From assembly GCA_017442315.1 (NCBI GenBank), contig JAFRZX010000042.1:1-64000 (forward strand): 64,000 nt of DNA, given 5' to 3'. Origin of the DNA: Bacteroidales bacterium (GTDB taxonomy: Bacteria; Bacteroidota; Bacteroidia; Bacteroidales; UBA932). The notes below the pieces were generated by a model. That model was given only the letters and a program-made list of their open reading frames with translations. It searched no databases and was not told the DNA's origin. Numbering within the stretch: position 1 is the first letter of the stretch; every line of letters starts with the position of its first letter. Both the position numbers and the translations under genes were made by a program. This document shows positions 53,786-63,720 of the stretch, piece by piece.

Positions 53786-56700
53786 TTACGCTGTATTTGA
53801 TACCCATTCTGTTGAGATCCTCGACAAAAGTTGCCGTTACGCTTACCCTGAACTTTCTTGAAAGGAACTCTATGTTCCATTTCTTTTCCGGATCATAGAG
53901 GAACATTGTAAGAGGTATGTTACCTTTGTTCTTCTTGATCAGTCTGACAAGATTCTCTCTGAATTCCGGTGTAAGCATAGGTGTTGATATGCTGATTGAG
54001 AAACCTTTAAGAAATGTGTCCGTCACATTGCCCAGAAGCATTATCTTCTTGACTTTGAATGCATATGGTGAAGTCTTGCCCTGTGCTCTTTCTTCCGGTT
54101 TCAGATAGAACTTCTCATCAATCTCTCCTTCTATGAAGATAGCTTTGTGAAGTTGTGTATGACTCATGAATGCTTCATGATCCTTGCCGAAGAGGGAAAG
54201 TTCGTAGCTTCCTCCATAGTCTTCAATGACAGTCTTCGACCAAGGACGTCCGGTCTTGGTCTGCATCTGCTGATTCGAGGTTACGAATCCTGCTATACAG
54301 GCTTTCTGTTTGACTTTTTTTGCTTCGGCTTCCGCTACAAGCGTGTCTATTTCACTGACCTGACAGGTTGTGAAATTCTCCATCTCGAACTGATATTGGT
54401 CCAGAGGATGTGCAGAAAGGTACATTCCCACCAATTCCTTTTCAAACTTCAGTTTTTCAAGGACATCGTCTTCACCGGTCATTGCAGGAATTTCAGGCCT
54501 CTCTGGTTTGAGTTCTTCTGCATCACCGAAGAGCGAAACTGAATTTTCTTCATTGTCTCTTTTATACAGTTCACCGTATTTCAGGAGGGTGTCGATGAAG
54601 AAATCTCCATTTTTGCATGGAAGCATGAATTGCTTTCGGTTGAGGCCGAAGCTGTCGAATGCTCCGGAATGCAGAAGTGATTCAAAGGCCTTGCGGTTGA
54701 CTATACCGGACATACGTTCCACAAAATCATATATGTCGGTGAAGTTTCCGTTTTCCTCCCGTTCAGAAAGGATGGCCTTTACAATATTGTCTCCGAATCC
54801 TTTGATTCCTCCAAGTCCGAAACGTATTTCTCCGTTATGGTTGACTGTGAAGCGGGCATCTGATTCGTTTATGTCCGGATTAAGGACTTTTATGCCGTTC
54901 TTCTTGCAGTCATCCATGATCTTCTTGATCTCATCCATGTTGGATAGATTCTTTGTGAGGTTGGCTGCCTGGAATTCAGCAGGATAATGTGCTTTCAGCC
55001 ACCCTGTCTGGTAGCTCACCCATGCATAGCATGTTGCGTGTGATTTATTGAATGCATATGATGCGAACTTTACCCAGTCTTTCCAGATCTTTTCAAGCAC
55101 ATCCTGTGGATGACCGTTTTTGATTCCGCCATTGATAAACTTGTCTTTCAATGAGTTAAGAAGGTCTATTATCTTCTTTCCCATTGCTTTTCTCAATGTG
55201 TCCGCTTCTCCGCGTGTGAAATCCGCCAGCTTGCGTGAAAGAAGCATTACCTGCTCCTGGTAGACAGTGATGCCATATGTGTCCTGCAGTATGTCTTCCA
55301 TCTGAGGAAGGTCATATACTATTGGCTGGCGTCCTTGCTTTCTTTCTACGAAATCCGGTATATAATCCATCGGCCCCGGACGGTAGAGTGCATTCATGGC
55401 TATCAGGTCTTCAAAGCGGGTAGGCTGTAGCTTGATGAGCCATTCCTTCATACCTGGGGATTCAAACTGGAACACACTGGTAGTATCTCCACGGCTGTAT
55501 AGAGCATATGTCTGAGGATCATCGATAGGAATCTTCTCTATGTCGAACTCCACGCCAAAACGTTTCTTGATATTGGCCTGACATTCCTTTATTATGGATA
55601 AAGTCCTCAGTCCTAGGAAGTCCATCTTCAGCATGCCGACTTCTTCTATGTAATGGCCGTCATACTGAGATACCCAGACTTCTTCTCCGGTAAGTTTGTC
55701 ATTGGCAATGCAGATAGGAATATACTCAGTAAGATTTCCGCGTCCTATTATCATTGCGCAAGCATGTACGCCTGTCTGCCTTATGCAGCCTTCCAGTTTT
55801 CCTGCATAGTTCAGAACGTCCTTTACTTCATCCGTACCGTTGGCCAGTTCTTCCTTCAGCTCAGGAATAAGCTTATAGCAGTTCTTTAGTTTCGGTTTGT
55901 ATGAAACCTCTTTCTTGTATTTCCTGAACTTCTTTTTGACTTTTATCTTTTTCCCTTCATTTTCAGGATCATCAACCTCCACTTCCTTTTCTATAACTTT
56001 CTGACCATCTTCCAATGTATCTCCCTCATTGAAAGGTTCTTCCGTATCCTCCATCTGGACAATAGGCTTGTCAGGAATCATCTTGGTGAGCCTGTTGGAT
56101 TCAGGAATAGGCATATTGCTGACCCTTGCAACGTCTTTGATGGCACTTTTCGCTGCCATAGTTCCGTAGGTGATCACATGGGAGATATGGTCTTTTCCGT
56201 ATTTTTCCTCTATGTACTGAAATACCCTATATCTTCCATCATCATCAAAGTCTATGTCGACATCCGGCATGTTTATTCGGTCAGGGTTGAGGAAACGCTC
56301 GAACAGGAGGTCATATTTTATGGGATCTATGTTTGTTATCTTAAGACAATATGCTACAGCAGAACCGGCTGCCGATCCACGTCCAGGACCCACAGAAATC
56401 CCTTCCGAGCGTGCTGCAGCTATGAAATCCTGGACAATCAGGAAGTAGTCAGGAAAACCCATCTTGCAGATTGTCTTAAGCTCGAATTCAATGCGTTCCG
56501 CCTGTTCCTCATTCAGAGTATCACCATACCTTTCCTGTGCTCCTTTATAGGTCAGATGGCAAAGGAATGCTACAGAATTGCAAAATTCCGTTCCGCGTTC
56601 ATTTCCGTTCTTGTCGCACCTTCCCTCGTCTATGATATGTCTGTATTTCTCAAGGTAGGTCTCTATGTCTTTCATGAATTCTACCGGAAGATCAAACTTA

Positions 56701-57578
56701 GGAAGGATGGGATCCTTGTCTATCTTGTAGGAAGTGATCTTTTCGGCGACTTCCAGAGTGTTTGATATTGTTTCAGGATGCTTGTAGAAAAGGTCTAGCA
56801 TCTCTTCTTCACTTTTGAGGTATTCCTGCTGGGTGTATCTCATCCGGTCAGGATCGGTCAGATATGCGTTTGTTGTAAGGCATATGAGCCTGTCATGTGC
56901 AGGACCGTCTTCCTTGCGTGTGAAGTGCACGTCATTTGTGGCGACGACCTTTGTTCCTGTCTTTTCTGCAAGAGTAAATATTCCTTCATTGGCAATGAGC
57001 TGGTGTTCATATACTTCTTGTGACAATCCTGGAATCTGGGTCTTATGCTGCTGTACTTCCAGATAGAAGTCATCTCCGAATACCTTTTTATGCCACATTA
57101 CCGCATCTTCAGCCTTCTTCATGTCTCCGGCGATGATCGCTCTAGGAATTTCTCCGGCAATACATGCGGAACAGCATACCAGGTCCTGCGAATATTTCTC
57201 TATGATTTCATGACTTACTCTGGGTTTGTCATAATATTTTCCTTCTATGTGTCCTGTCGATACGATTTTCATCAGATTCTTGTAGCCGTTGTAGTTCTTG
57301 GCAAGAAGAATGAGGTGAAAATATGCCCTGTGGTCCTTGTCCTTTAGCTTGTGGTCATAATGTCTGGTCACATATACTTCACATCCGATGATAGGCTTTA
57401 TCAAAGGGTATTTCTTTGCCACTTTAAGAAACTCCTTTACTCCATACATGTTTCCATGGTCTGTTATTGCAAGAGCTGGCATTTCAAGTTCCTGTGCTCT
57501 TTCAAAAAGACTGCTTATTGACGCCTGACCGTCAAGGATGGAATATTGGGTGTGGACGTGAAGGTGTACGAAAGCCAT
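53775..57578 (-). CDS. dnaE: DNA polymerase III alpha subunit
   Basis: A 1267-residue replicative polymerase. In order: PHP domain (FVHLHVHTQYSILDGQ; later ALAITDHGNMYG), the palm with the catalytic aspartates in NMPDVDIDFDDDGR (about 430-443), a lysine-rich insertion (about 520-570, VKKKFRKYKKE), fingers (YALYSRGDTTSVFQFESPGM), the helix-hairpin-helix region (GLGGIKGFGDNIV) and an OB domain (ACIAGFVTSNQQMQTKTGR). It works with beta clamp and epsilon at the fork. It ends overlapping the convergent EEP gene by 11 bases. Confidence 0.97.
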   Translation of the reverse strand: MAFVHLHVHTQYSILDGQASISSLFERAQELEMPALAITDHGNMYGVKEFLKVAKKYPLIKPIIGCEVYVTRHYDHKLKDKDHRAYFHLILLAKNYNGYKNLMKIVSTGHIEGKYYDKPRVSHEIIEKYSQDLVCCSACIAGEIPRAIIAGDMKKAEDAVMWHKKVFGDDFYLEVQQHKTQIPGLSQEVYEHQLIANEGIFTLAEKTGTKVVATNDVHFTRKEDGPAHDRLICLTTNAYLTDPDRMRYTQQEYLKSEEEMLDLFYKHPETISNTLEVAEKITSYKIDKDPILPKFDLPVEFMKDIETYLEKYRHIIDEGRCDKNGNERGTEFCNSVAFLCHLTYKGAQERYGDTLNEEQAERIEFELKTICKMGFPDYFLIVQDFIAAARSEGISVGPGRGSAAGSAVAYCLKITNIDPIKYDLLFERFLNPDRINMPDVDIDFDDDGRYRVFQYIEEKYGKDHISHVITYGTMAAKSAIKDVARVSNMPIPESNRLTKMIPDKPIVQMEDTEEPFNEGDTLEDGQKVIEKEVEVDDPENEGKKIKVKKKFRKYKKEVSYKPKLKNCYKLIPELKEELANGTDEVKDVLNYAGKLEGCIRQTGVHACAMIIGRGNLTEYIPICIANDKLTGEEVWVSQYDGHYIEEVGMLKMDFLGLRTLSIIKECQANIKKRFGVEFDIEKIPIDDPQTYALYSRGDTTSVFQFESPGMKEWLIKLQPTRFEDLIAMNALYRPGPMDYIPDFVERKQGRQPIVYDLPQMEDILQDTYGITVYQEQVMLLSRKLADFTRGEADTLRKAMGKKIIDLLNSLKDKFINGGIKNGHPQDVLEKIWKDWVKFASYAFNKSHATCYAWVSYQTGWLKAHYPAEFQAANLTKNLSNMDEIKKIMDDCKKNGIKVLNPDINESDARFTVNHNGEIRFGLGGIKGFGDNIVKAILSEREENGNFTDIYDFVERMSGIVNRKAFESLLHSGAFDSFGLNRKQFMLPCKNGDFFIDTLLKYGELYKRDNEENSVSLFGDAEELKPERPEIPAMTGEDDVLEKLKFEKELVGMYLSAHPLDQYQFEMENFTTCQVSEIDTLVAEAEAKKVKQKACIAGFVTSNQQMQTKTGRPWSKTVIEDYGGSYELSLFGKDHEAFMSHTQLHKAIFIEGEIDEKFYLKPEERAQGKTSPYAFKVKKIMLLGNVTDTFLKGFSISISTPMLTPEFRENLVRLIKKNKGNIPLTMFLYDPEKKWNIEFLSRKFRVSVTATFVEDLNRMGIKYSVIKK

Positions 57579-57654
57579 TTTAAAGTTTTTTATCGGTTAT
57601 TTCATGAAGAATGACAAAGGTAGATAAAATGTTATCAGCAATCAAAAAAAAGAA

Positions 57655-57689
57655 TCCCTCTGAAATCAAAGTGTTGATTGTCAGAGGGA
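57655..57689 (-). terminator. Terminator of the lipocalin-like lipoprotein gene
   Basis: TCCCTCTGA (57655-57663) pairs with TCAGAGGGA (57681-57689), with an inner AATC/GATT stem. On the minus strand it is followed by eight T residues. It lies between the lipoprotein stop and the dnaE start. Confidence 0.85.
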
Positions 57690-57714
57690 AAAGTTATCAA
57701 CAATGCAGTTGCTG

Positions 57715-58122
57715 CTACATTTTTACCAGATGCAGTGTCACAGGGCCACCTTCTTCGTCAAACATGTCGCCTGATGCCAGTGAAAGTGTCATGTTCTTGC
57801 CTGAAATCGTCAATCCCGCAGACAGAACCTCCCCATACTGGTCTGTCATCATAAGGGTGGTTTCTGTAGCGATATAGGTGATCGGCTCGCTCGTTGTACT
57901 TCCGTCTGCAGTGGTGGAAATGGTTCCGGTTCCGTTCTTGTCGAATGAGAATATCATTGAAAGACCTATTTCCGCGAGGTTTACACTTACGTTTACTCCT
58001 TGATATGAAGACGTCATGGAAACGGTGTTCCAGGCACCTACGATGCTCTTGGATGTTTCTTTCTCACATGAAGTGAATGTAAATGCAGCAAGAATAGCTG
58101 TGATAAAGAAAAATTTTTTCAT
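57715..58122 (-). CDS. Small lipocalin-like lipoprotein
   Basis: A 135-residue protein with a lipoprotein signal peptide (FTSC). The mature part begins SIVGAWNTVSM, then FSFDKNGTGTISTT and YIATETTLMMTD, the strand pattern of Bacteroidota lipocalin-like domains. It probably sits on the outer membrane or inner leaflet. Ligand unknown. It is bracketed by terminators (57655 and 58193) and so is a single-gene transcription unit. Confidence 0.82.
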   Translation of the reverse strand: MKKFFFITAILAAFTFTSCEKETSKSIVGAWNTVSMTSSYQGVNVSVNLAEIGLSMIFSFDKNGTGTISTTADGSTTSEPITYIATETTLMMTDQYGEVLSAGLTISGKNMTLSLASGDMFDEEGGPVTLHLVKM

Positions 58123-58192
58123 AATGCGTTTTTTTAGATATATTCTGCCATAATAGATGCATTAATTCTTCAAATGTTGCAGAAGTCATACG

Positions 58193-58231
58193 AAAAAATG
58201 GGACTGGCATTTCACAGCCAGTCCCATTTTT
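58193..58231 (-). terminator. Terminator after secDF
   Basis: TGGGACTGGC (58199-58208) pairs with GCCAGTCCCA (58217-58226) and the stem extends by A/T pairs on both sides (AAAAAA and TTTTT). On the minus strand the T-run follows the hairpin, ending leftward secDF transcription. It could act in both directions. Confidence 0.85.
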
Positions 58232-58253
58232 ACAATATGAGATAATTTGGAAT

Positions 58254-61200
58254 TTATTTTCTTGACTTCTTCGCTTCAGCCTTTCTTGTAACATCGTACA
58301 TGATAGGAGTTGCGATGAAGATAGAAGCGTAAGTACCGATTACGATACCGAGAATCAATGCAACTGCAAGTCCTCTGATCACCTCACCTCCGAAGATTGC
58401 TATGGCAACCATTGTTATGAGAGTTGTGAGTGATGTGTTCATTGTACGTGAAAGCGTACTGTTGAGGGCCTCGTTCACGTTGGTATTGAATTCTGCCTTA
58501 GGATGAAGTTCCTTGTATTCACGGATACGGTCAAAGATCACCACTGTATCGTTGATTGCGTAACCGATGATAGTAAGGATGGCAGCGATGAACGTCTGGT
58601 CGATATCAAGGCTGAATGGAAGGATTCCTGAGAAGATGGAGAAGAATCCGATCACGATGAGGGCTGTGTGTGCAAGACCTGCCACACCTCCGAGTCCCCA
58701 TGTCCATCCGCGGAAACGTACTGCAATGTAGGCGAAGATTACGAAGAGGGCAATGATCACAGCGATGATTGCGTTTCTTGTTATATCATTCGCGATTGTC
58801 GGACCTACTTTGTCGGAACTTATGATACCGTTAGGGTTATCAAGGGTTGAAGTGAATTCAGCAAAAGTAAGTTCTGTCGTGAAGAAGCCCTTCAATGCGT
58901 TGTAGAGCTTGCTTTCAACTTCTGCATCTGCTTCTGAAGATTCGTTCTCAACAAGATACTGTGTAGTTATCTTCATCTGGCTCTCTCCACCGAACTGCTT
59001 TACTTCTACAGCTCCGTCGAACTCTTCGATAGCGGCTGCACGGACATCTTCAGCTGTTACAGGCTGGTCGAACCTTACTACATAAGTACGTCCTCCTGTG
59101 AAGTCAACACCATATGTAAAGCCTTTTGTGAATATGGAAACAAGACTGATCACGATGATTACGCTTGAAACGATATATGCAATCTTTCTCTTTCCAAGGA
59201 AGTCTACATGAGTGTTCTGAAGGAAGTTTCGTGTAAGTTTGTTGTCGAATGTAATGTTCTTTCCCTTTGTTACCCTGTCGTCAAACATGATTCTGGTTAT
59301 GAATACTGATGTGAGGACAGATGTGAGGATACCGATGATGAGCGTAGTTGCGAATCCCTGTACCGGACCTGATCCGAAAACAAAGAGTACAAGACCTGTA
59401 AGGAATGTAGTGAACTGACCGTCGATAATTGCAGAGTATGCATTTCTGTAACCGTCAGCGATTGCCTTGCTCAGACCCTTGCCTGCGCGAAGTTCTTCCT
59501 TCACACGCTCATAGATGATCACATTCGCATCCACAGCCATACCCAGGGTCAGTACGAGACCGGCGATACCAGGAAGGGTGAGGACTGCACCGAATGAAAC
59601 GAGAGTTCCGAAAAGGAGGACCACATTGCAAATAAGTGCGATGTCAGCCACGAGACCGGCACCCTGATAGAAGAGTACCATGTAGATGAGCACGAGCACG
59701 AACGCGATCACGAATGAGATGAGACCGGCATTGATTGACTCTGCTCCCAGTGAAGGTCCTACAACCTGTTCCTGAATGATTGTTGCAGGTGCAGGGAGTT
59801 TACCTGACTTGAGAACGTTTGCAAGGTCCTCTGCCTCTTCAAGTGTGAAGTTTCCTGTGATCTGTGAACTTCCTCCTGAAATCTCACTCTGAACAGTAGG
59901 GTAAGAATATACCATACCGTCGAGTACGATTGCTATCTGCTTGCCGATGTTGTCCTTGGTCATTCTTGCCCAGGTATTTGCGCCTTCTGCGTTCATTGAC
60001 ATCGACACCTCAGGGTTACCGCCTGTGTTGCCATACTGTACACGTGCGTCGGTTACTGCACCACCATCGAGAGGAGCCTTTCCGTCGCGTGAAGTAGCCT
60101 TGATTGCCACGAGCTCAAAAGTGTTGTCTCCAGGGATCCACTGTGAAGCCTTTACAGTCCACATAGGCTTGAATTCCGGTGGGAACAGACCTTTGATCTG
60201 AGGCATGTTCAGATACTTGTTTACAAGTGCTGTATCAGCATAGTTTGCGTAACCGATGCATGCATTTCCTCTTGCACCAGAAGGCTGGAGGATTGAGAAG
60301 AGAGGATTCTGCTTTCTGAATGCAGCCTCGGCAGCAGCTTCGTTCTGATTCTGCTGAAGCTCTTCAGCAAGGAGCTCGTCAGTTTCTTCTGCTGTCTCGA
60401 CAGTCTCTACTGTTTCTGCAACTGCAGTATTGTCAAGAAGCTGCGCAAGAGTTGTATTAGCTTCAGCAAGATAACTTTCAACTTCTGCATTGTCATAAGT
60501 TGCCCAGAATTCGAGGGATGCAGTTCCCTGAAGCAGTTTTCTTACACGCTCAGGTTCCTTAACTCCTGGGAGCTCTACAAGGATACGTCCGCTGTTTCCG
60601 AGTTTCTGGATATTAGGCTGGGTTACACCAAAGCGGTCTATACGGTTTCTGAGGACATTGAAAGAGTTTGATATAGCACTTTCCGCCTCTGCTCTGATTA
60701 CCTCGATAACCTGCTCGTCAGTTGATTCAGGGTTGATCTTATCTCTCATTTCATATGTACCGAAGACCTGTGCAAGAGGCATTCCGTTTGATGTCTCTGT
60801 CCATGCTTCAGCAAAAAGAGTAATGAAATCCTGTCTTGAATCTACGCTTCTTTCCTGAGCAAGAGCAAGGGCCTGAGTCAGTTCAGGAGCATTATTGCCA
60901 CCTGCAAGAGCTTTTACAAGGTCCTTGAGCTGCACCTGAAGCATGACGTTCATACCTCCCTTGAGGTCGAGACCGAGATTGATAGCCTTTGCTTTTACAT
61001 CTTTGTAGGTATATCCGAAATAGATCTTTTCGGATGAAATGGAATCGATGTACCTTCTGCTTTCATCCTTTCTGATGGAGTCAAGATAGAAGGCTTTGTC
61101 CGCTTCTGCAACTTTTTGAAAAGCGGATGACTGCATTGCAGCAACAGCCTTTGCTTCAGCATAATTTTCAGCTTTCTTCTCCTGACGGTTGGTCACGAGG

Positions 61201-61274
61201 GTAAATGAAAGCTGCCAGAGTGATGCCAGCAAAAGCAGGATTGCCACAAATCTGATTGCACCTTTACTTTGCAT
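58254..61274 (-). CDS. secDF: Protein translocase subunit SecDF (fused)
   Basis: A 1006-residue inner-membrane protein combining SecD and SecF, as usual in Bacteroidota. It has twelve membrane helices in two sets. SecD landmarks: DLKGGMNVMLQV (about 103-114), the P1 periplasmic domain with RILVELPGVKEPERV, and the membrane part with LGMAVDANVIIYERV. SecF landmarks: GVDFTGGRTYVVRFD and GYAINDTVVIFDRIRE. It uses the proton-motive force to complete export through SecYEG. A glutamate-rich segment (about 290-325, ETAEETDELLAEELQQ) is an insertion in the SecD periplasmic part. Confidence 0.97.
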   Translation of the reverse strand: MQSKGAIRFVAILLLLASLWQLSFTLVTNRQEKKAENYAEAKAVAAMQSSAFQKVAEADKAFYLDSIRKDESRRYIDSISSEKIYFGYTYKDVKAKAINLGLDLKGGMNVMLQVQLKDLVKALAGGNNAPELTQALALAQERSVDSRQDFITLFAEAWTETSNGMPLAQVFGTYEMRDKINPESTDEQVIEVIRAEAESAISNSFNVLRNRIDRFGVTQPNIQKLGNSGRILVELPGVKEPERVRKLLQGTASLEFWATYDNAEVESYLAEANTTLAQLLDNTAVAETVETVETAEETDELLAEELQQNQNEAAAEAAFRKQNPLFSILQPSGARGNACIGYANYADTALVNKYLNMPQIKGLFPPEFKPMWTVKASQWIPGDNTFELVAIKATSRDGKAPLDGGAVTDARVQYGNTGGNPEVSMSMNAEGANTWARMTKDNIGKQIAIVLDGMVYSYPTVQSEISGGSSQITGNFTLEEAEDLANVLKSGKLPAPATIIQEQVVGPSLGAESINAGLISFVIAFVLVLIYMVLFYQGAGLVADIALICNVVLLFGTLVSFGAVLTLPGIAGLVLTLGMAVDANVIIYERVKEELRAGKGLSKAIADGYRNAYSAIIDGQFTTFLTGLVLFVFGSGPVQGFATTLIIGILTSVLTSVFITRIMFDDRVTKGKNITFDNKLTRNFLQNTHVDFLGKRKIAYIVSSVIIVISLVSIFTKGFTYGVDFTGGRTYVVRFDQPVTAEDVRAAAIEEFDGAVEVKQFGGESQMKITTQYLVENESSEADAEVESKLYNALKGFFTTELTFAEFTSTLDNPNGIISSDKVGPTIANDITRNAIIAVIIALFVIFAYIAVRFRGWTWGLGGVAGLAHTALIVIGFFSIFSGILPFSLDIDQTFIAAILTIIGYAINDTVVIFDRIREYKELHPKAEFNTNVNEALNSTLSRTMNTSLTTLITMVAIAIFGGEVIRGLAVALILGIVIGTYASIFIATPIMYDVTRKAEAKKSRK

Positions 61275-61374
61275 AATAATTTATAGTTTAATGATATAAT
61301 TTCCGCAACAAACGCAAAATAGGGCACAAATTTACGATTTTTTTCTTATAAATGAAGATTCTGTAAATATTTCT

Positions 61375-61382
61375 TAATTTTG
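61375..61382 (+). promoter_or_regulatory. TAnnTTTG element upstream of the PD40-like gene
   Basis: TAATTTTG, 26 bases before the start codon at 61409. There is no clear -33 element at the usual distance. The divergent secDF has a TAAATTTG on the minus strand (61327-61334). Confidence 0.4.
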
Positions 61383-61408
61383 TGGACTGAAAAGAAGTGA
61401 GAAGATAA

Positions 61409-63193
61409 ATGAAATCAATAAGGAAAGTCATATATATCATATCGTCAGTGTTTTTATGCTATGGAGTCTCAGCTGCTCAAGGATTACAATTTGAAAGAAA
61501 TCTTGGAGAAGGGGATTCGCTTCGTATGAAATACTGTTTTGAAGCATCTGTGGAGACTTATCTGCGTGCATTGGAATATGCTCAGGATTCGCTTTCAAGG
61601 CTATTGGTTGAGGACCGTATACTGCTTTCTGAAAACGGAAAGACAATGTCGGAGTTCGTGTATGAACCTCAGGTTGTGGCAAGGCATAAGTTTTCGATAC
61701 AGGATTTTTATCTTTATTATCCCTTGAAAGACAAGGCATGGCATAAGGTTCCGAATGTATTGGATTCTCTGTCCGGAGGAATAGTGAATGCCTTGTATGC
61801 CCCTGAGGGAGATGAGGTGATATACTATTCTGCAGCTGATAAGGATGGAATCAGGAATATTTATATGACAAGTCGTATTGACAGTCTTTGGACAGTCCCT
61901 GCTCTGTTGAACGAACATATGACCTCTGCATCGGATGAAGTTTATCCTCTGCTCTCGGCGGACGGAAAGTCATTGTATTTTTCTTCTTCAGGATTATATG
62001 GTGTGGGAGGATACGATTTATATGTATCCCATTGGGATGATGACGTAAGGGAATGGTCTGTGCCTGTTAATTTGGGGTTTCCTTATTCGTCTCCTGCGGA
62101 TGACTTTCTTTTCATGGATGATGAGAATAGCGGACATACTCTGTTTGCTTCAAACAGAAATTGTTCTCCGGACAGCATATGGGTGTATGTTCTGAAATTT
62201 GACAATATGCCGGTCAGACGTGAACTTAAAGATCCTGAAAAGCTCAGAAGCCTTGCTGAACTTTCTCCAGACCGTAATGAAAAGTTTGAAGGTAATGAAG
62301 AAATAATGACGGATATTCCTATGAACAGGGATATAGAACGTTACATGGAGCATATGGAAAAGGTCAGGGAGTTGAGGGATTCCATGACATATTATATGGA
62401 AGTGGCTGACGAAAAAGGGCTTTCCGACCTGCAGTCAAGATTTGATGAGTCAATGAAGGTTCTGCAGAAGATAGAGATGGATCTTCTTTTCAAGGGAGTT
62501 GTAATTGACCCTGACCAGCTTCAGTCCAGAGCCGACAGCGAAATCGTAGCTGAAAGGAATGGATTTGCGTTTACGAAGAAAAGCATGGGAAAAGGTCTTG
62601 AAGTTGAGCTTGTCCAGCCGGAGCCCTCATTTGACTATTCCTTCAAGATTCTGCCTCAAGGACAGTTTGCTGAGGATAATGCTCTCCCAGGAGGCATTGT
62701 CTATCAGATACAGATATTCAGTACTGTCACTAAGGCTGGAATCAAGAATCTGAAGGGACTTAGTCCGGTGTTTGAACATCGTACTTCAAGCGGAAGGTAT
62801 ACATATAGGGTTGGATTGTTCCGTACTTATAATGATGTGCTGTCCAATCTGAATGCTGTAAAGAAGGTAGGATTCCGAAGTGCTTTTATAGTTGCGTTTA
62901 TCGATGGCAAGGAGGTTTCTGTTGCGAACGCCCGTACAAAAGAAAAAGATGTGTCTGAAAAAAGGTTTTATGAAGTACATGTCAGACCTTTGGGCGGAGA
63001 TATAGACAGAGTGTTGATGGAGGCTATTTCTCAGCAGGCGGATGGTAAGGATGTTGCAAAGGTAGTTGATGATGATGGGGTGTTTTATGTCATAGGGCCA
63101 TTTGCCGATAAGGATAAAGCCGGGACTCTTGCTACATTCGTCAAGGCTATGGGAATCGGGGATGTTTCCGTAGTGCAGATGATTAAGAAATGA
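61409..63193 (+). CDS. Exported protein with PD40-like propeller and SPOR-like domains
   Basis: A 594-residue protein with a signal peptide ending SAAQG. The first half has PD40/WD40-like strands (GDEVIYYSAADKDGIRNIYM, SADGKSLYFSSSGLYGVGGY, HTLFASNRNC). A coiled segment with charged residues follows (about 300-380). The C-terminus holds two SPOR-like units: YQIQIFSTVTKAGIKNLKG with RYTYRVGLFRTYNDVLSNL, and FYEVHVRPLGGDIDRVLM with VFYVIGPFADKDKAGTL. SPOR domains bind denuded peptidoglycan, so it may act at the division site or the cell wall. Start at ATG 61409. Located 13 bases before nfeD, likely the same operon. Confidence 0.82.
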   Translation: MKSIRKVIYIISSVFLCYGVSAAQGLQFERNLGEGDSLRMKYCFEASVETYLRALEYAQDSLSRLLVEDRILLSENGKTMSEFVYEPQVVARHKFSIQDFYLYYPLKDKAWHKVPNVLDSLSGGIVNALYAPEGDEVIYYSAADKDGIRNIYMTSRIDSLWTVPALLNEHMTSASDEVYPLLSADGKSLYFSSSGLYGVGGYDLYVSHWDDDVREWSVPVNLGFPYSSPADDFLFMDDENSGHTLFASNRNCSPDSIWVYVLKFDNMPVRRELKDPEKLRSLAELSPDRNEKFEGNEEIMTDIPMNRDIERYMEHMEKVRELRDSMTYYMEVADEKGLSDLQSRFDESMKVLQKIEMDLLFKGVVIDPDQLQSRADSEIVAERNGFAFTKKSMGKGLEVELVQPEPSFDYSFKILPQGQFAEDNALPGGIVYQIQIFSTVTKAGIKNLKGLSPVFEHRTSSGRYTYRVGLFRTYNDVLSNLNAVKKVGFRSAFIVAFIDGKEVSVANARTKEKDVSEKRFYEVHVRPLGGDIDRVLMEAISQQADGKDVAKVVDDDGVFYVIGPFADKDKAGTLATFVKAMGIGDVSVVQMIKK

Positions 63194-63206
63194 AATATGT
63201 GAGATT

Positions 63207-63674
63207 ATGGGATTGACGGTTACTTTGATTCTTTTAGGGCTTATACTGATTTTTGCCGAGATTCTGTTGATACCGGGGGTAGGAATAGCAGGTGTTTTGG
63301 GATTGATATCAATCGGCGGATCATGTTTTTATGCTTTTAATGAATTCGGGACAATGATAGGGTGGATAGTTACCGGTATCAACGTCCTGTTGATTGTGTT
63401 GCTGGCTGCATATACGCTTAGAGCTAAGACCTGGAAAAGGCTTTCTCTCGAAACGAACATAGATTCCAAAGCTGTTAGTTCTGATTATAAGGTTTCGTTA
63501 GGAGATAAAGGAATTACAATGACTCGTTTAGCCCCTATGGGAATGGTTCGTTTTGGAGATGAATCTGTTGAGGTCAAGGCTCTGGAAGGTATGCTTGATT
63601 CAGGGCTTGAGGTTGAAGTTGTGATGATTGAAAATGGACGCATTTATGTGAAACCTTTGACAGACGATTATTAA
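63207..63674 (+). CDS. NfeD family membrane protein
   Basis: A 155-residue protein with three to four membrane helices (LTVTLILLGLILIFAEILLI, GVGIAGVLGLISIGG, IGWIVTGINVLLIVLLAAY) and a C-terminal OB-like soluble domain (GDKGITMTRLAPMGMVRFGD, about 98-117). This is the short NfeD form that pairs with FloA. It precedes floA by 46 bases, as in other Bacteroidota and Firmicutes. It differs from the NfeD-like protein at 50493-51089. Confidence 0.93.
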   Translation: MGLTVTLILLGLILIFAEILLIPGVGIAGVLGLISIGGSCFYAFNEFGTMIGWIVTGINVLLIVLLAAYTLRAKTWKRLSLETNIDSKAVSSDYKVSLGDKGITMTRLAPMGMVRFGDESVEVKALEGMLDSGLEVEVVMIENGRIYVKPLTDDY

Positions 63675-63720
63675 GAATCTGTTTGAAAATTTAAACAATC
63701 AAAAATAAAAAAGTTTTCTT

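Noticed and set aside
55920-56060. Lysine-rich stretch in DnaE as a foreign insertion
   Set aside because: Bacteroidota DnaE proteins commonly carry an insert of this kind, so it was not scored as novel.
56178-56765. 195-codon open frame on the plus strand inside dnaE
   Set aside because: Antisense shadow of the DnaE palm and PHP regions. No signal, domain or promoter.
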